Of a DNA stretch of 64,000 bases, positions 8,255-18,025 are shown one piece after another. Source of the stretch: CAZGZD01 sp964530005 (GTDB lineage: Bacteria; Patescibacteriota; Microgenomatia; UBA1406; GWC2-37-13). The notes beneath the pieces are model-generated. The model worked only from the letters and a program-made list of their open reading frames with translations. It searched no databases and was not told where the DNA came from. Position 1 is the stretch's first letter; each line of letters opens with the position of its first letter. The stretch covers positions 1 to 64,000 of the forward strand of contig CAZGZD010000003.1 in the NCBI GenBank assembly GCA_964530005.1, written 5' to 3'. Made by a program: the position numbers and the translations under genes.

Positions 8255-9496
8255 TTATTTTTCTATTTTGTCCGGTAGGGCTTGCATGCGCCTCGTGGCA
8301 AGTATAAATGGGAGCGCAAGGATCTGTACAGCCGCGGCTGCCATATATGTTGTCCCGTAGCTATATATATCGGCCATACGCCCAAGCGCTGGCTGTATGA
8401 CGACCCCACCTGAGGAGCTCATGAGAGAGTCGAAAGAAAGTACTGTAGCACGCTGTTTTGAGGGTATGAGCGCATTGATATATGCTTGGCGAATAGGCAT
8501 AGATGCCGCAAAGACAAGAGCCCAGACCACAAGCATGATTATCGCGATCCAAAAATTGGTCGTAAATCCAATAACAACAAGTGCGACTGAGCCAATGATT
8601 AGACCGGCTGCAAGTAGACTTGTTCGCAACTTAAATACTCGTCGCACGACTGGCGCTACCATACCCCCCACAATTTGGGCAGATGCAACAATTGCGGCCG
8701 CAAGCCCAGCTACTCCATAGGCATGCGGATTGCCATATAGCTTGAGAAGGTGGGGTTGCATAGCATAAAATACATAGATACTGACGCCACCCGTAAAGGG
8801 AGCCGCGAGCATGAGCCAACGCACAGGTTTATTTTTCAATCCATATAGATATGACTCATGCAGCGTCTTGCTGATTGCTCGACCAACAGATGCGCTTTTG
8901 ACTGGTGTGAATCCCACGTCGCGCATAAATAGGAGGGCTACAATCAAAGCAACGCCAAGCATTGAGACGCGAGCTATATAGGGGACACCCAGATTAGTCG
9001 CTTGTGCTATATATCCGCCAGCTACAGATCCACTCAGCATAGCTATTCCGCCGATCACCTGACCCTTAGCAAAGACCGACTCCAGATTGCCCCTGTATCC
9101 TGTGGCGTGTAGTGCATCCACAAGCCACGCTTCTGTCGCGCCAGAAAAAAATGTAAAGCCAAGCCCAAGTAGTGTTGAGACCACTGCCCAGAGCCAGAAT
9201 GCACCACGCACCTGCCACAGGTAGAGATACAGAAGTGTTGAGATCAAAAGAGTCAAAACGCCAAGCACATAGGAGGTGCGACGACCCCAAATATCTGCAA
9301 CCACCCCAGTCGGCACCTCAAACAATACCTGTCCCACAGTAAAGAAAGCATTAGCGGCAAAAGCCTGAAGATTATTGAGCCCCGCATCAAGTAAAAATAG
9401 GGTGTTGACTCCCCATATAAAAGATGCGGCAAGAGTCGAGGTTAGAAGAAGCAGAAGATATGTGCGCTGAATACTAGCACTATGTGCATTCATCAA
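8255..9496 (-). CDS. MFS transporter
   Basis: This 413-residue protein is a hydrophobic, multi-helix membrane protein of normal major facilitator length. The conserved loop between helices 2 and 3 is present (FEVPTGVVADIWGRRTSYVLG, matching GxxaDrxGRr), and a related GRMADIYS is seen in the second half. The overall pattern fits a drug or metabolite exporter; the substrate cannot be told. The start ATG ATG is ambiguous by one codon. It is separate from the ArsR operon. Confidence 0.9.
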   Translation of the reverse strand: MMNAHSASIQRTYLLLLLTSTLAASFIWGVNTLFLLDAGLNNLQAFAANAFFTVGQVLFEVPTGVVADIWGRRTSYVLGVLTLLISTLLYLYLWQVRGAFWLWAVVSTLLGLGFTFFSGATEAWLVDALHATGYRGNLESVFAKGQVIGGIAMLSGSVAGGYIAQATNLGVPYIARVSMLGVALIVALLFMRDVGFTPVKSASVGRAISKTLHESYLYGLKNKPVRWLMLAAPFTGGVSIYVFYAMQPHLLKLYGNPHAYGVAGLAAAIVASAQIVGGMVAPVVRRVFKLRTSLLAAGLIIGSVALVVIGFTTNFWIAIIMLVVWALVFAASMPIRQAYINALIPSKQRATVLSFDSLMSSSGGVVIQPALGRMADIYSYGTTYMAAAAVQILALPFILATRRMQALPDKIEK

Positions 9497-9551
9497 ATAA
9501 TTTTATTTTTTATGGCAACAGTATACAGGTATTTTTTGAGGAGCAAGATAT

Positions 9552-9974
9552 TCAAAAAAATCCCACGATTGACTCAAGATATGGATGAACATATCTAATA
9601 AGAAGAATTGCAAATGTACCCCATGCGGCCCCGTGGAAAAGATCTGTAAATGTACCGATATGGAAGGCATTTTTCCGATAATTCCAGAGGCGTTTGTGGA
9701 ACGTACGAAGTATGAGGTCTCCGGATGCATATTCAAAAGCAGCAAGCGCTAATACGTATATAAGCCACTGGCCAAAAATTGGAAAACTGTGCAGATATTG
9801 ATTTGCTCCCAGGACGATCATAGCTCCGAATCCATAAATAGGACACAAGGGCAGATACGGGAAGAATCCACCATCTACAAACTTCCCACCCTTATATGAT
9901 CTATAGCTTGTGTCGATAATCCAGCCTATGGCGCTATAGATGAGGAAGTAAAGGACAAAAGCGAGAGGAAGCAT
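9552..9974 (-). CDS. CmpB-like membrane protein (putative ABC-transporter type IV)
   Basis: This 140-residue protein has about four transmembrane helices. The signature FLIYSAIGWIIDTSYRSYKGGKFVDGGFF followed by PLCPIYGFGAMIVL is typical of the family annotated as putative ABC-transporter type IV (CmpB). A TATACT box lies 6 nt before the ATG, indicating a leaderless mRNA. No ATPase partner is adjacent. The family's function is not established. Confidence 0.8.
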   Translation of the reverse strand: MLPLAFVLYFLIYSAIGWIIDTSYRSYKGGKFVDGGFFPYLPLCPIYGFGAMIVLGANQYLHSFPIFGQWLIYVLALAAFEYASGDLILRTFHKRLWNYRKNAFHIGTFTDLFHGAAWGTFAILLIRYVHPYLESIVGFF

Positions 9975-9997
9975 CTATAAAGTATAGCAAAGCGCGA

Positions 9998-10513
9998 TTA
10001 AAGCATAGCTGGAGCAATGGTTCTTTCACGTCTATTCTTAAGTACTTGTTGAAATCGGCCATTGGCAAAAATTGGTGTCGAATGACGATTTGCAAAATCA
10101 CGGGGTTGTGATATTTCAGGAAACCTAATTCCCCAGAAACCTCCTTCTGGTCTGTGTTCTGAGATTGAGACAAGTCCACGCGCTACAACAGCCAAGGCAT
10201 TTCCGTCTGGTTCTGTATTAAGTAAGTCAACATCAATAGCGCCAGGACGATCAAAAACTTTTGCTGATAGGCCAACTCTCCATAGTCTGCCACTTGCTAT
10301 AAGAGCAATTAAAGCATTCAAGCCACCCACAGTATTTGCTACAACAGCTACATTTATACCCACTTTATCAAAAATTCCACTATCCGAGAGTGCAACAACT
10401 TCATTCCAACTTCCTTCGTATCCAACACTTACATTAGGAGCATCCTGAATTTGAGCCTTGAATCCAGACCTGGTATGTTTGTCTCCAACAAGGAGTAATC
10501 GAGCTTCTGGCAT
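9998..10513 (-). CDS. Hypothetical protein
   Basis: This 171-residue soluble protein has alternating beta and alpha character (RLLLVGDKHTRSGF, VGINVAVVANTVGGLNALIALIASG). I recognise no family. A TAGAAT box lies 8 nt before the ATG, in line with other chromosomal genes here, so it probably belongs to the chromosome rather than to the element on its left-hand side in transcription. It is the last gene before the integrated element. Confidence 0.6.
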   Translation of the reverse strand: MPEARLLLVGDKHTRSGFKAQIQDAPNVSVGYEGSWNEVVALSDSGIFDKVGINVAVVANTVGGLNALIALIASGRLWRVGLSAKVFDRPGAIDVDLLNTEPDGNALAVVARGLVSISEHRPEGGFWGIRFPEISQPRDFANRHSTPIFANGRFQQVLKNRRERTIAPAML

Positions 10514-10702
10514 AAGTTGATATTCTACAATGACGATAGTTAATTTTCAACTATAGGTTAGATTTGGCACAATCTCTTCGTGAGTCTATTTTATACGGAT
10601 TCTTAGAAGAGTTTAAATTAAAAGAAGATGGGTCGTCTACCAGAGACAATCCGAACTTATTTTAGTACATTACCGCAGAAAGAGCTAGCTTTCTTCAAGC
10701 AT

Positions 10703-10855
10703 TCATTTCTTCAGCTCGCTTAATTTTCCTTCATACAAGAGTGTGAAGAATATATTCTTAAGTAACTCTGCTGTTTCTATTTCCTTTTGAAGCACTTCAT
10801 CAGAGACGTTTGAGCAATCATCCCCAAGTATTTTTTTCGCCTCATCTATGGTCAT
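10703..10855 (-). CDS. Small 50-residue acidic protein
   Basis: The frame encodes MTIDEAKKILGDDCSNVSDE followed by a Glu/Leu-rich helix (50 residues). It is predicted helical and soluble. A TAGAAT box is 6 nt before the ATG, and the perfect palindrome GTGTAATGATTACAC overlaps the upstream promoter area. The same palindrome lies before the giant defence-like gene, so the two may be co-regulated. Its function is unknown; a small regulator is possible. A 6-bp stem lies just past its stop but has no T-run. The remaining bases from 10514 to 10702 show nothing else. Confidence 0.5.
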   Translation of the reverse strand: MTIDEAKKILGDDCSNVSDEVLQKEIETAELLKNIFFTLLYEGKLSELKK

Positions 10856-10875
10856 TCTTTTATTCTAACAATTGC

Positions 10876-10890
10876 GTGTAATGATTACAC
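10876..10890. promoter_or_regulatory. Operator-like palindrome GTGTAATGATTACAC
   Basis: This is a perfect 7-bp inverted repeat around one central base, located 20 nt before the small gene at 10855. A near-identical site lies at 17526 and a half-degenerate copy at 19246, all in intergenic positions of the element. Confidence 0.55.
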
Positions 10891-11025
10891 AGTTTTTCTT
10901 GACCAAGTTGGTATCTTTCCGTGAGTACCAGACTAAGGGGTGAGATGGAGAAAAAACTGCCTGGGAGTCCCGATGGCATCCAGCACAAGTTTAAAGGTGC
11001 AGTAGTATACCAATGTAAATACTAT

Positions 11026-14000
11026 TTAATATCGAGTTTTCTTTTCTTTGTTAGTTGCACCTTTAAAGTAAGTAACTTTGAGTTTTGAGTCTATATGTAT
11101 CACTGCTGTTGTATTTGAGAAACTACTTGGTTGAGAGCCATATCTTTCTTTATATCTTTGTAAATTGACAAGAATTAACAAGTCTTTTCCTTCCTTTACT
11201 AAAATGTCCTTTATAAAGGTTGCGGTACATATAAGCCTAGTTCCGCCATCCTCTCTATTTTTCACTGAGCTGATATTGTATTTCCATGCTTCAGCTTTAG
11301 CGATAATAACCTTGGAACGTGACCATTCTTTAGCAAAAGGAGTATCACTTGTTAATGAAAAGTCTGTTTGTATTTTATCTGAAAATCTTGGGCGAGTTAT
11401 AGCTCTTATAGTTCCATAAGGGTCTTCCTTATCAAAACCCTCACTTGCATCGGGATGTGCTGTTAAGGGCAGGTAACCTTTTCTCTCTCTGTCGTACATA
11501 TATTCATTGCCATTTTCTCCAATCCCATATACAGGGAGATAAGCCTTAAAGGGATCTCCTCTTAGCAACCTTTTCGCAAGTATTGGAGCTTGTGCGGGAT
11601 CTACAAAAGCCGAGTCTATATTCACATCAATCCCATCAGGGGATTTCCAAAAACCATCAATAATCACTTCCTCAAACTTATTCTGTTCAGTAATTCTAAG
11701 TGTTTCTTTAATTTTATTTTCATCTCCAGTTATTCCATCTTCTTTTTTAGTCTTCTCAATAAGGGAAGTATTAACATCCAGTGGTGTATTGTCCGTACCA
11801 TCGGAAAGCCACAGACCACTCTCAATAGTCAGGAAATAACGGTTGAGCCAATCTGACCAAGGTTCTTCATGATAATGATCCTCCATTACTGGGAGTTCTT
11901 CCAGAAGTTTCCCTGCAACTATTTGGAGACTATGCCAACCTAATTGTTCTCCATATGAGTGATATTCATCAACCATTCCGTAACCTTTGGAAGAAGACCT
12001 TTTATACCTTCCGTCTGCTTCATTCATGCTTTTAACTTTGGGATCAATGTTATGAGCAACTTCAGATAATCTATCTGTTACCTCCCAATTACTTAAGCCA
12101 AATGCATCAGCCAAGTTGGAAACTTCATATTTTTCAAAATCATAGTCTAAATGAAACTCATTTACTGGTTCTGGAGCGGCATCTGGTCGTCCTTCATAAA
12201 ATCCCCGTCTAATTTTCTTTGTGGGCTTAGCTTTAGGGTATTTTGAAGTATTTGTGTGCTTAATCAGATTTTCAACAACTTGTGATACTGTCAATGCACC
12301 CTGTGATATGCATTCTGTTAATGCTTTTGCAGCGTAATGTCGCATTGTAGGATGGGGATACTTTTGCTCTCCTAAAATATCAATGAAGAGCTGGCTATAG
12401 TTAGCAGCTACGGTAGGTTCGTCTTTAGCAATACGTGCTAATGCGATAAGAAACCAAAGACGGGCGTGCAGGTAATAGAACTTAAGTTCAGGTGCTTGAA
12501 ATGGAGCAGCATCCTTTGAATTAAACAATTGAACTAAATCATCTAAAATTTTTATTTTTCCTAATTTAACTAAATACCTTACTGTATGAGCAGCTTTCCA
12601 TCTATCTTCAGCTTTCGGTGAACCTAATAACCTCCAAATAATACCTGCTATTATTTGGTCATGGGTTCCAGTTGGAAAAAGTGTGGATGTCCATTTACCA
12701 TCCGTGACGTTCTCTGAAAGTTTAGTTGCACTGCTAGATAATAAGTGCTGAAGAGCAGACAAGGACTCTTCTTCAGATGCTAATTCAGTCAGACATGAAC
12801 TCAAACCTAACCAGACACTAGCAGGTACTGCTGATTTATTGGATGTAAATGATCTGACTAACTCAAGCGCTAATCTCCCTGTGGAGATACCACATATATC
12901 AGAGATTTCTTTAAGTTTGTATGTTGAAAGCTGACCATAGCTTATAAACTCTTCCGTTTCTCTTAAACATATGGAGGTACCAGCGTCCCTTAATGCACTG
13001 ACAACTGATGATGAAGAGCCACTCCATGTTTCTTTACACTTTTTGAGCTCATCCAGTTTGATATAGAGGTCTATTCCCTCATGAGAGGCAATAATGCGAA
13101 TGTAATTTACTCTGTCTGCATACGGAATTTTAGCCCTCAAAAGTTCAAAAAACTTATCTTTTGCTTCACGAGGAATTTGGGAAGGTGGGAGTTTGTCTAA
13201 TGCGGTTTGTATTGACGTTGGTGAGACAGGCAGGGCGCTGGATACAATTGAGTCAATATTGGGAATTTCAGCATTTTCTTTAGAATTTTGAAGATATTTA
13301 ATCTCACTATTTCTTTCTTTGTGTAATTTTCCAATCACCGTATATCTATCGACTAATCGGATATACTCACTAGATTTTTCTCCAAAGATTTTTTTAACAT
13401 GCTCTGCAATTTTTTTATATGCAACTTCATAGAAAAATCCAGAATGATTTCTTTCGTATTGGTCAATCAATTCAGATAGTAAGAGCTTTTGATTTGGATA
13501 ATTATGTTCAACAAGTGCGTCTGAAAAGTGACTTGTGCCGCATTCCCATAATTCAACAGGTGAAGTGAGTTTATTTAAAATAAGTGCATCCTCAGGCAAT
13601 ATCTTGTCGTGCTTAATAAGAGCTCTTAGGTATGGTAAAAGGGTGTAATCTAAGGTGACTTTATCACGATCATCCCAGCGTACCAGCTTTGCTAGTCCCT
13701 TTATTCCAGCAACCCTAGACATTGCGGCGCCGTAATTACCCCATTGAAACTTCTCTTCGTCTTCAGGTAAATTTAGCTCGCAAATATTTTCTAAGATATG
13801 AGAATTTTCGTCTCTCAGCTCTTTCGTTCCCTTAATAGACGAAACGAATATTAAAAGTTCGTTGGTAAAATCATTGTCACCTGATCCTATCGCATCCATT
13901 TGCTCCAACCCTTTTTTGAAAAATGTTTTCGCTTCTTCAACACTGGCAGGTAGAATTGCACTTGCTAAGTCAGCATAGTAAGAACTTTTTGTGGCAACGT

Positions 14001-17000
14001 CAGTTTCTTCTTGAATTTGCTTTTCTACTTCAACTGCTTCTTTACCAGCTAATGATTGTAAGCTCTGTCGCTTCGCCAGCATTCCAATTATTTCAATGTT
14101 TTTACTGATAGTAACAATCGGCTGCTGATGTAATGTCTCTAAAAATTTCTCAACCGCCTGTGGTGTAGTATCTTGGTATATTGCAAGTGAGTAAATTGAA
14201 AGTTCTGCACCCAAAATTTGAAAAGTGCGGTTGAATTTTTTCTCATAATAAGGTTCAACAGTAACCCTTGCTTTTGACCAAGCCTCCAATAGTTTGAGAA
14301 ATTGTTTATCATCATCTCCCAATGGCCTACTAAGTAATTCTTGAAAAGCACGACTAATATCCAATAGAGGTTCTAGGCTATAGTCGATAAACCTCTCAGC
14401 GTCTCTTTGGTCATCATAAGATAAAGAGTTCTTTTTCTTTTGCGGCTTTACAGAACCATCTTGCTTTGGAGAGATAATCTCTTTTAATTTCTTTTTAAAT
14501 TCACTTGGTTCTGCTATCCCTTTGACCTTAGATGCGAAAGGCATTAGCTCTATTGGAAGGATATCTTCAAATCCAATTTTTCTTTTTTGACCGTTCGCTT
14601 TAATAATTATTGATAGAAGAAATGGTACTAATTCTTCTGGAGAATGATGCTCTTTAAATGAATATAGTTTGGGGCGATCGTGAGGAATAAGGTTTAGTAA
14701 GTTGCGGGCTGCTTGAGGTTTTCCTAAAGATATTGCTAGTGCGGAGCAGTAAGTCAGTCCACCTGTGATCTTATGCTTGTTGTTAAGATTATAATCAAAG
14801 TCCTTGGCAACTTTTTCCGCATCCTTACTAGCAATAGAGAGCTTTTTGATAAGTTTTTCTCTAATTTGTGTTTGAAGATCTAAAAATGTAAGTGCAGCGG
14901 CTATACATCCTAAATCCTTATCAGTATTGTTAAGCAGATCTAATATATTTTTTGAATATTTCTCAGACTTCATAATTTCAAAAACATCACCACAGACCTG
15001 GTAGCTATACCAATTTCGCCAATGTCGAATATTCTTCAGGGCTCTTTCAATTTCTCCTTGGGCGATAAGAGTAATTGGAATAGCAGCAATATCCCTAACT
15101 GCTGGGTGGGGCTTTTGGTTGTAATCATCTTGTTTCTGTGAGAAATGATGTTGTATCCATTCGTGTGCTTGTATAGCGTGTCTATTAGCGTTTTCATAGT
15201 CACCTGAGAGAGTATGTGCAATTGTTAGTCTTGAATGGCGTTTCCCAGGCCAACTCGTACGTGTCTCAAATAATCGCCTTGTAGCATCAATATCATTTGC
15301 AGCTATTACAAGATCTGGATTACTCAAAATATAATCTACACCTCTTTGATCAGTTGCTGAAATTCTTGCCAACTCAACTAGAAGGTGAATTAGTTTATCA
15401 GAGTCCTCTTTCATTGAAGCAAGATGAACTGCTGACTTAAGCCTTGAATAGCGGATGTGATTTTTCCCTACAGTACTCGTTATTGAAGCAGGGATCCTTT
15501 CATCAAAGGCAAGCTCAAATAGTTTTTCACTATCATCTAATCTCAACAATAAATCTGGTAATGCTTGAGCTGCATACACAGATTTATCTTGTAAGTCTGA
15601 TAGGTTTGAAGCGATCTTTTTAATAACAGTTTCATCAGAACCATAGTGTTCAAGCATATATGTTTCAGTGGGTTCATCTCGAAACATAATTCCATATTTT
15701 GTATTTTCCAGTAATGGAGTTAAATCGGCTATGAAACTCTCAATCGCACCAAGGTTCAACCCTTGAGCATCTGCATAATCTTTCAGAGGTATTGGTGGAG
15801 GAAGTACTGCCAATCCTCCTAATATTGAGCTGACTTCTTTTTGAGCGTAACCTTGTTTTGACGACTCTATTAAGGCAGACTGAATTCTTTTTTCAATTAG
15901 ATCATTCAACTCTATTTTTTTGTCAGTTTCTGATTTCTCTAATAATCCTTGATCACTGCTCAAAAGATATTCGAGTATACGTGCATTACCTTTCGATCGC
16001 GAATAAGCTACTTGAATTTCTGTTTCAGATAAATCAGGCTTTCTGTCTTTTAGATAAGTTCTTGTTTCAGATAGTGTAAATGGATTTAACTGAAAATCTT
16101 CGTATTGGATATCTGAAATGGGTATACGGTGACTTCGGCAAGAAACAATAACTCTAACTCCCTGAGGTATTCCATTAACTTGAAAACTTTTTAATAATTC
16201 AGTTGGAAAAGCCTCTTCTTGTCTACTTTTTGCCTGTAAAGCTGCATTATCTATTGCGTCTAAAAACAAGATCAAGTTCCTATCAGGATTTGCTTTAGTA
16301 ATGGTCTTAACGCATTGCTCTAAGCGTTTTCTAAATGTGGAAAATAGTGTTTCTGGACTTGTACCATTAGGTAGTATGGGATCACATAGTCCCTGACACG
16401 CTAGCGTATTTATGATGTGAATTAACCCTCTTCGTGCTAAATGCCTTGGATCTTCGGCTGTTCTATAAGAGCCTCCTGCGAAGCAATCAAAAAAAACTAC
16501 TACATTATCCCTTGAAAGGGCGTCAGCAAGATTTTTTAGGAAAACTGTTTTACCTACGCCTCCGTCAGCATGAACGAGCATTGGTTTTTCTATCTTGGGA
16601 ATTTTTACTAAAACTTCTTGTAGTTGTTCTCTCTCCAAAATAATTCCTGGATCAGGCAAATTTTCTGGACAAGGAAGTAGCTCATCAATATCTCCAATCT
16701 CTAATGCGGCTAAAACATCAACTCTATAAATTGCATTATTTCCAACTCCGACTGAGCCAGCCTTATCTCGTACCATCTGTCGTAATGAACCGAGACGAGC
16801 TCTTGCAAGAGGATCTGACGTTGCTGACCAATCAACAAGCAACTTTGAGGTACCTAGTTTAATACCTCTCAGCGAGTCCGAAGCTCCCTCTAAGGAAAAA
16901 AGTTTAGCAAATTCGACAATCTGTTCCTTGTTTAATTTGGAGGCTTTACGAAATTGATCTGTCTGAGCTTTGACATCATTTGTAGATGGTTTCTGGTCAG

Positions 17001-17451
17001 CTATATTTTTAATTGCTTCCAAAAACGGAGGATATATTGGCCTATTAGTTAATATTTGAAAAGTTAGCTTCTTTTGAACCTCTTGCAAGCCATGAAGTTT
17101 GACACTTTCCAAGTATGATTTGGCGAATTTAGTTACAGTTTTTTTAGCGTCGCTACATCTGAAGTCTTTATCTGAATTAACAACAGAATATTTCAATTGT
17201 TTGATAGCAATTTTTTGTGATTGTTCAAATGTAGGTGCGCTACCGTGGTATATCGTTAAATCCGCAATCTCTGCGGTTTCTTTAGAAGATTTCTTCTGAT
17301 CGGATGGGCTGAGTCCTTCCACAGCTATTCCAATAAAGTTATCTTGTGGCATTAGAAGCTGCATCGCAAGCCTGGCGACCCATGCTTCATGGAACTCATG
17401 ACCGTCTCTGGAAGCTCTAACTTTATCTACTACTATTTTTTTCTTACTCAT
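11026..17451 (-). CDS. Giant nuclease-STAND NTPase-repeat protein, Avs-like antiphage defence
   Basis: This protein has 2141 residues from ATG 17451; a TTG at 17472 is an alternative. The N-terminal ~110 residues look like a PD-(D/E)xK nuclease of the Cap4/DUF4297 type: Glu in IAVEGLSPSD (about 45), Asp in IADLTIYHG (about 64), and the QxK of IAIKQLKYS (about 85-87). A STAND-type NTPase follows: Walker A HADGGVGKT (about 294-302), the segment FFDCFAGGSYR, Walker B LILFLDAIDNA (about 393-403) and a sensor RVIVSCRSHR. The remaining ~1600 residues are helical repeat-like, suited to ligand sensing. This order (nuclease, STAND, long repeat sensor) is that of Avs proteins, which detect phage terminase or portal and then degrade DNA. 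The assignment rests on motifs and architecture, not a search. Confidence 0.8.
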   Translation of the reverse strand: MSKKKIVVDKVRASRDGHEFHEAWVARLAMQLLMPQDNFIGIAVEGLSPSDQKKSSKETAEIADLTIYHGSAPTFEQSQKIAIKQLKYSVVNSDKDFRCSDAKKTVTKFAKSYLESVKLHGLQEVQKKLTFQILTNRPIYPPFLEAIKNIADQKPSTNDVKAQTDQFRKASKLNKEQIVEFAKLFSLEGASDSLRGIKLGTSKLLVDWSATSDPLARARLGSLRQMVRDKAGSVGVGNNAIYRVDVLAALEIGDIDELLPCPENLPDPGIILEREQLQEVLVKIPKIEKPMLVHADGGVGKTVFLKNLADALSRDNVVVFFDCFAGGSYRTAEDPRHLARRGLIHIINTLACQGLCDPILPNGTSPETLFSTFRKRLEQCVKTITKANPDRNLILFLDAIDNAALQAKSRQEEAFPTELLKSFQVNGIPQGVRVIVSCRSHRIPISDIQYEDFQLNPFTLSETRTYLKDRKPDLSETEIQVAYSRSKGNARILEYLLSSDQGLLEKSETDKKIELNDLIEKRIQSALIESSKQGYAQKEVSSILGGLAVLPPPIPLKDYADAQGLNLGAIESFIADLTPLLENTKYGIMFRDEPTETYMLEHYGSDETVIKKIASNLSDLQDKSVYAAQALPDLLLRLDDSEKLFELAFDERIPASITSTVGKNHIRYSRLKSAVHLASMKEDSDKLIHLLVELARISATDQRGVDYILSNPDLVIAANDIDATRRLFETRTSWPGKRHSRLTIAHTLSGDYENANRHAIQAHEWIQHHFSQKQDDYNQKPHPAVRDIAAIPITLIAQGEIERALKNIRHWRNWYSYQVCGDVFEIMKSEKYSKNILDLLNNTDKDLGCIAAALTFLDLQTQIREKLIKKLSIASKDAEKVAKDFDYNLNNKHKITGGLTYCSALAISLGKPQAARNLLNLIPHDRPKLYSFKEHHSPEELVPFLLSIIIKANGQKRKIGFEDILPIELMPFASKVKGIAEPSEFKKKLKEIISPKQDGSVKPQKKKNSLSYDDQRDAERFIDYSLEPLLDISRAFQELLSRPLGDDDKQFLKLLEAWSKARVTVEPYYEKKFNRTFQILGAELSIYSLAIYQDTTPQAVEKFLETLHQQPIVTISKNIEIIGMLAKRQSLQSLAGKEAVEVEKQIQEETDVATKSSYYADLASAILPASVEEAKTFFKKGLEQMDAIGSGDNDFTNELLIFVSSIKGTKELRDENSHILENICELNLPEDEEKFQWGNYGAAMSRVAGIKGLAKLVRWDDRDKVTLDYTLLPYLRALIKHDKILPEDALILNKLTSPVELWECGTSHFSDALVEHNYPNQKLLLSELIDQYERNHSGFFYEVAYKKIAEHVKKIFGEKSSEYIRLVDRYTVIGKLHKERNSEIKYLQNSKENAEIPNIDSIVSSALPVSPTSIQTALDKLPPSQIPREAKDKFFELLRAKIPYADRVNYIRIIASHEGIDLYIKLDELKKCKETWSGSSSSVVSALRDAGTSICLRETEEFISYGQLSTYKLKEISDICGISTGRLALELVRSFTSNKSAVPASVWLGLSSCLTELASEEESLSALQHLLSSSATKLSENVTDGKWTSTLFPTGTHDQIIAGIIWRLLGSPKAEDRWKAAHTVRYLVKLGKIKILDDLVQLFNSKDAAPFQAPELKFYYLHARLWFLIALARIAKDEPTVAANYSQLFIDILGEQKYPHPTMRHYAAKALTECISQGALTVSQVVENLIKHTNTSKYPKAKPTKKIRRGFYEGRPDAAPEPVNEFHLDYDFEKYEVSNLADAFGLSNWEVTDRLSEVAHNIDPKVKSMNEADGRYKRSSSKGYGMVDEYHSYGEQLGWHSLQIVAGKLLEELPVMEDHYHEEPWSDWLNRYFLTIESGLWLSDGTDNTPLDVNTSLIEKTKKEDGITGDENKIKETLRITEQNKFEEVIIDGFWKSPDGIDVNIDSAFVDPAQAPILAKRLLRGDPFKAYLPVYGIGENGNEYMYDRERKGYLPLTAHPDASEGFDKEDPYGTIRAITRPRFSDKIQTDFSLTSDTPFAKEWSRSKVIIAKAEAWKYNISSVKNREDGGTRLICTATFIKDILVKEGKDLLILVNLQRYKERYGSQPSSFSNTTAVIHIDSKLKVTYFKGATNKEKKTRY

Positions 17452-17525
17452 AATCAATAATTTCACTCTCAAACTTGAGAAAAATCAGCTTAATTTTATC
17501 ATTTTATGGGCTAAACTGACTAGCT

Positions 17526-17540
17526 GTGTAATCATTACAT
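17526..17540. promoter_or_regulatory. Operator-like palindrome GTGTAATCATTACAT
   Basis: It lies between the divergent giant gene (17451) and small-terminase-like gene (17570). It overlaps the expected -35 position of the latter, whose -10 CATAAT is at 17558-17563. A repressor bound here could silence both genes. It differs from the site at 10876 only in the central base and the last base. Confidence 0.55.
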
Positions 17541-17569
17541 TTACCCCTACTACACATCATAATTAAAGT

Positions 17570-18025
17570 ATGGAAGCGAAAACTTTATCACTGAGAATGG
17601 GTCGGCCTACTAAGTACACCAATGAAACACCTAGACGTGTAATGCATTACATAAAGAAGTGCCAAGAAGTTGGTGATTTCCCCACAATAGAGCACTTAGC
17701 GTCTGAATTAGGGTTAGGAACACGGACATTATACGCATGGGAGAAGGAGTATTCTGCTTTTCAGCAGACGATGGATATGCTTAGAGACGCACAGAGGCAC
17801 CTTCTCATCTCCGGCGGGCTAACCAATAAATACAACTCACGCTTTGCATCTTTCCTTTTAAAGGCAACTCATGGGATGCAGGACAGACAACCTTTAGTTC
17901 ATGCCACACAGAATAATAACTTCGGTGTTTCTCCTGAGTTAATGGCTGATGCAATCAGATTGATAAGAGAGAAAGACCCAGCCTTTATGCAGGGTGAAGA
18001 AGTGGGAACGGTTAGTCAAACATGA
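17570..18025 (+). CDS. Phage small-terminase-like DNA-binding protein
   Basis: This 151-residue protein resembles small terminase / DNA-packaging proteins of the P22 gp3 type: MGRPTKYTNETPRRVMHYIK, the helix-turn-helix PTIEHLASELGLGTRTLYAWEKEYSAF, then ISGGLTNKYNSRFASFLLKATHGMQD. In phages this protein selects the DNA to package. In satellites it redirects packaging of a helper phage. No large terminase is present in the window. A CATAAT box 6 nt before the ATG suggests a leaderless mRNA. Its 3' end overlaps the convergent XRE gene by 14 bp. Confidence 0.7.
   Translation: MEAKTLSLRMGRPTKYTNETPRRVMHYIKKCQEVGDFPTIEHLASELGLGTRTLYAWEKEYSAFQQTMDMLRDAQRHLLISGGLTNKYNSRFASFLLKATHGMQDRQPLVHATQNNNFGVSPELMADAIRLIREKDPAFMQGEEVGTVSQT

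Noticed and set aside
9503..9745. Minus-strand frame overlapping the CmpB-like gene
   Set aside because: Different frame of a recognised membrane protein; no supporting motif.
10937..10943. GGGGTGA as the left attachment core
   Set aside because: Only 7 bp; it would leave the co-regulated small gene outside the element. Kept only as a weak candidate in the tRNA-His finding, not called as a feature.
10964..10975. GAGTCCCG match between tRNA-His and the left end region of the element
   Set aside because: The match is in inverted orientation relative to the tRNA copy, so it cannot be a direct-repeat attachment site.
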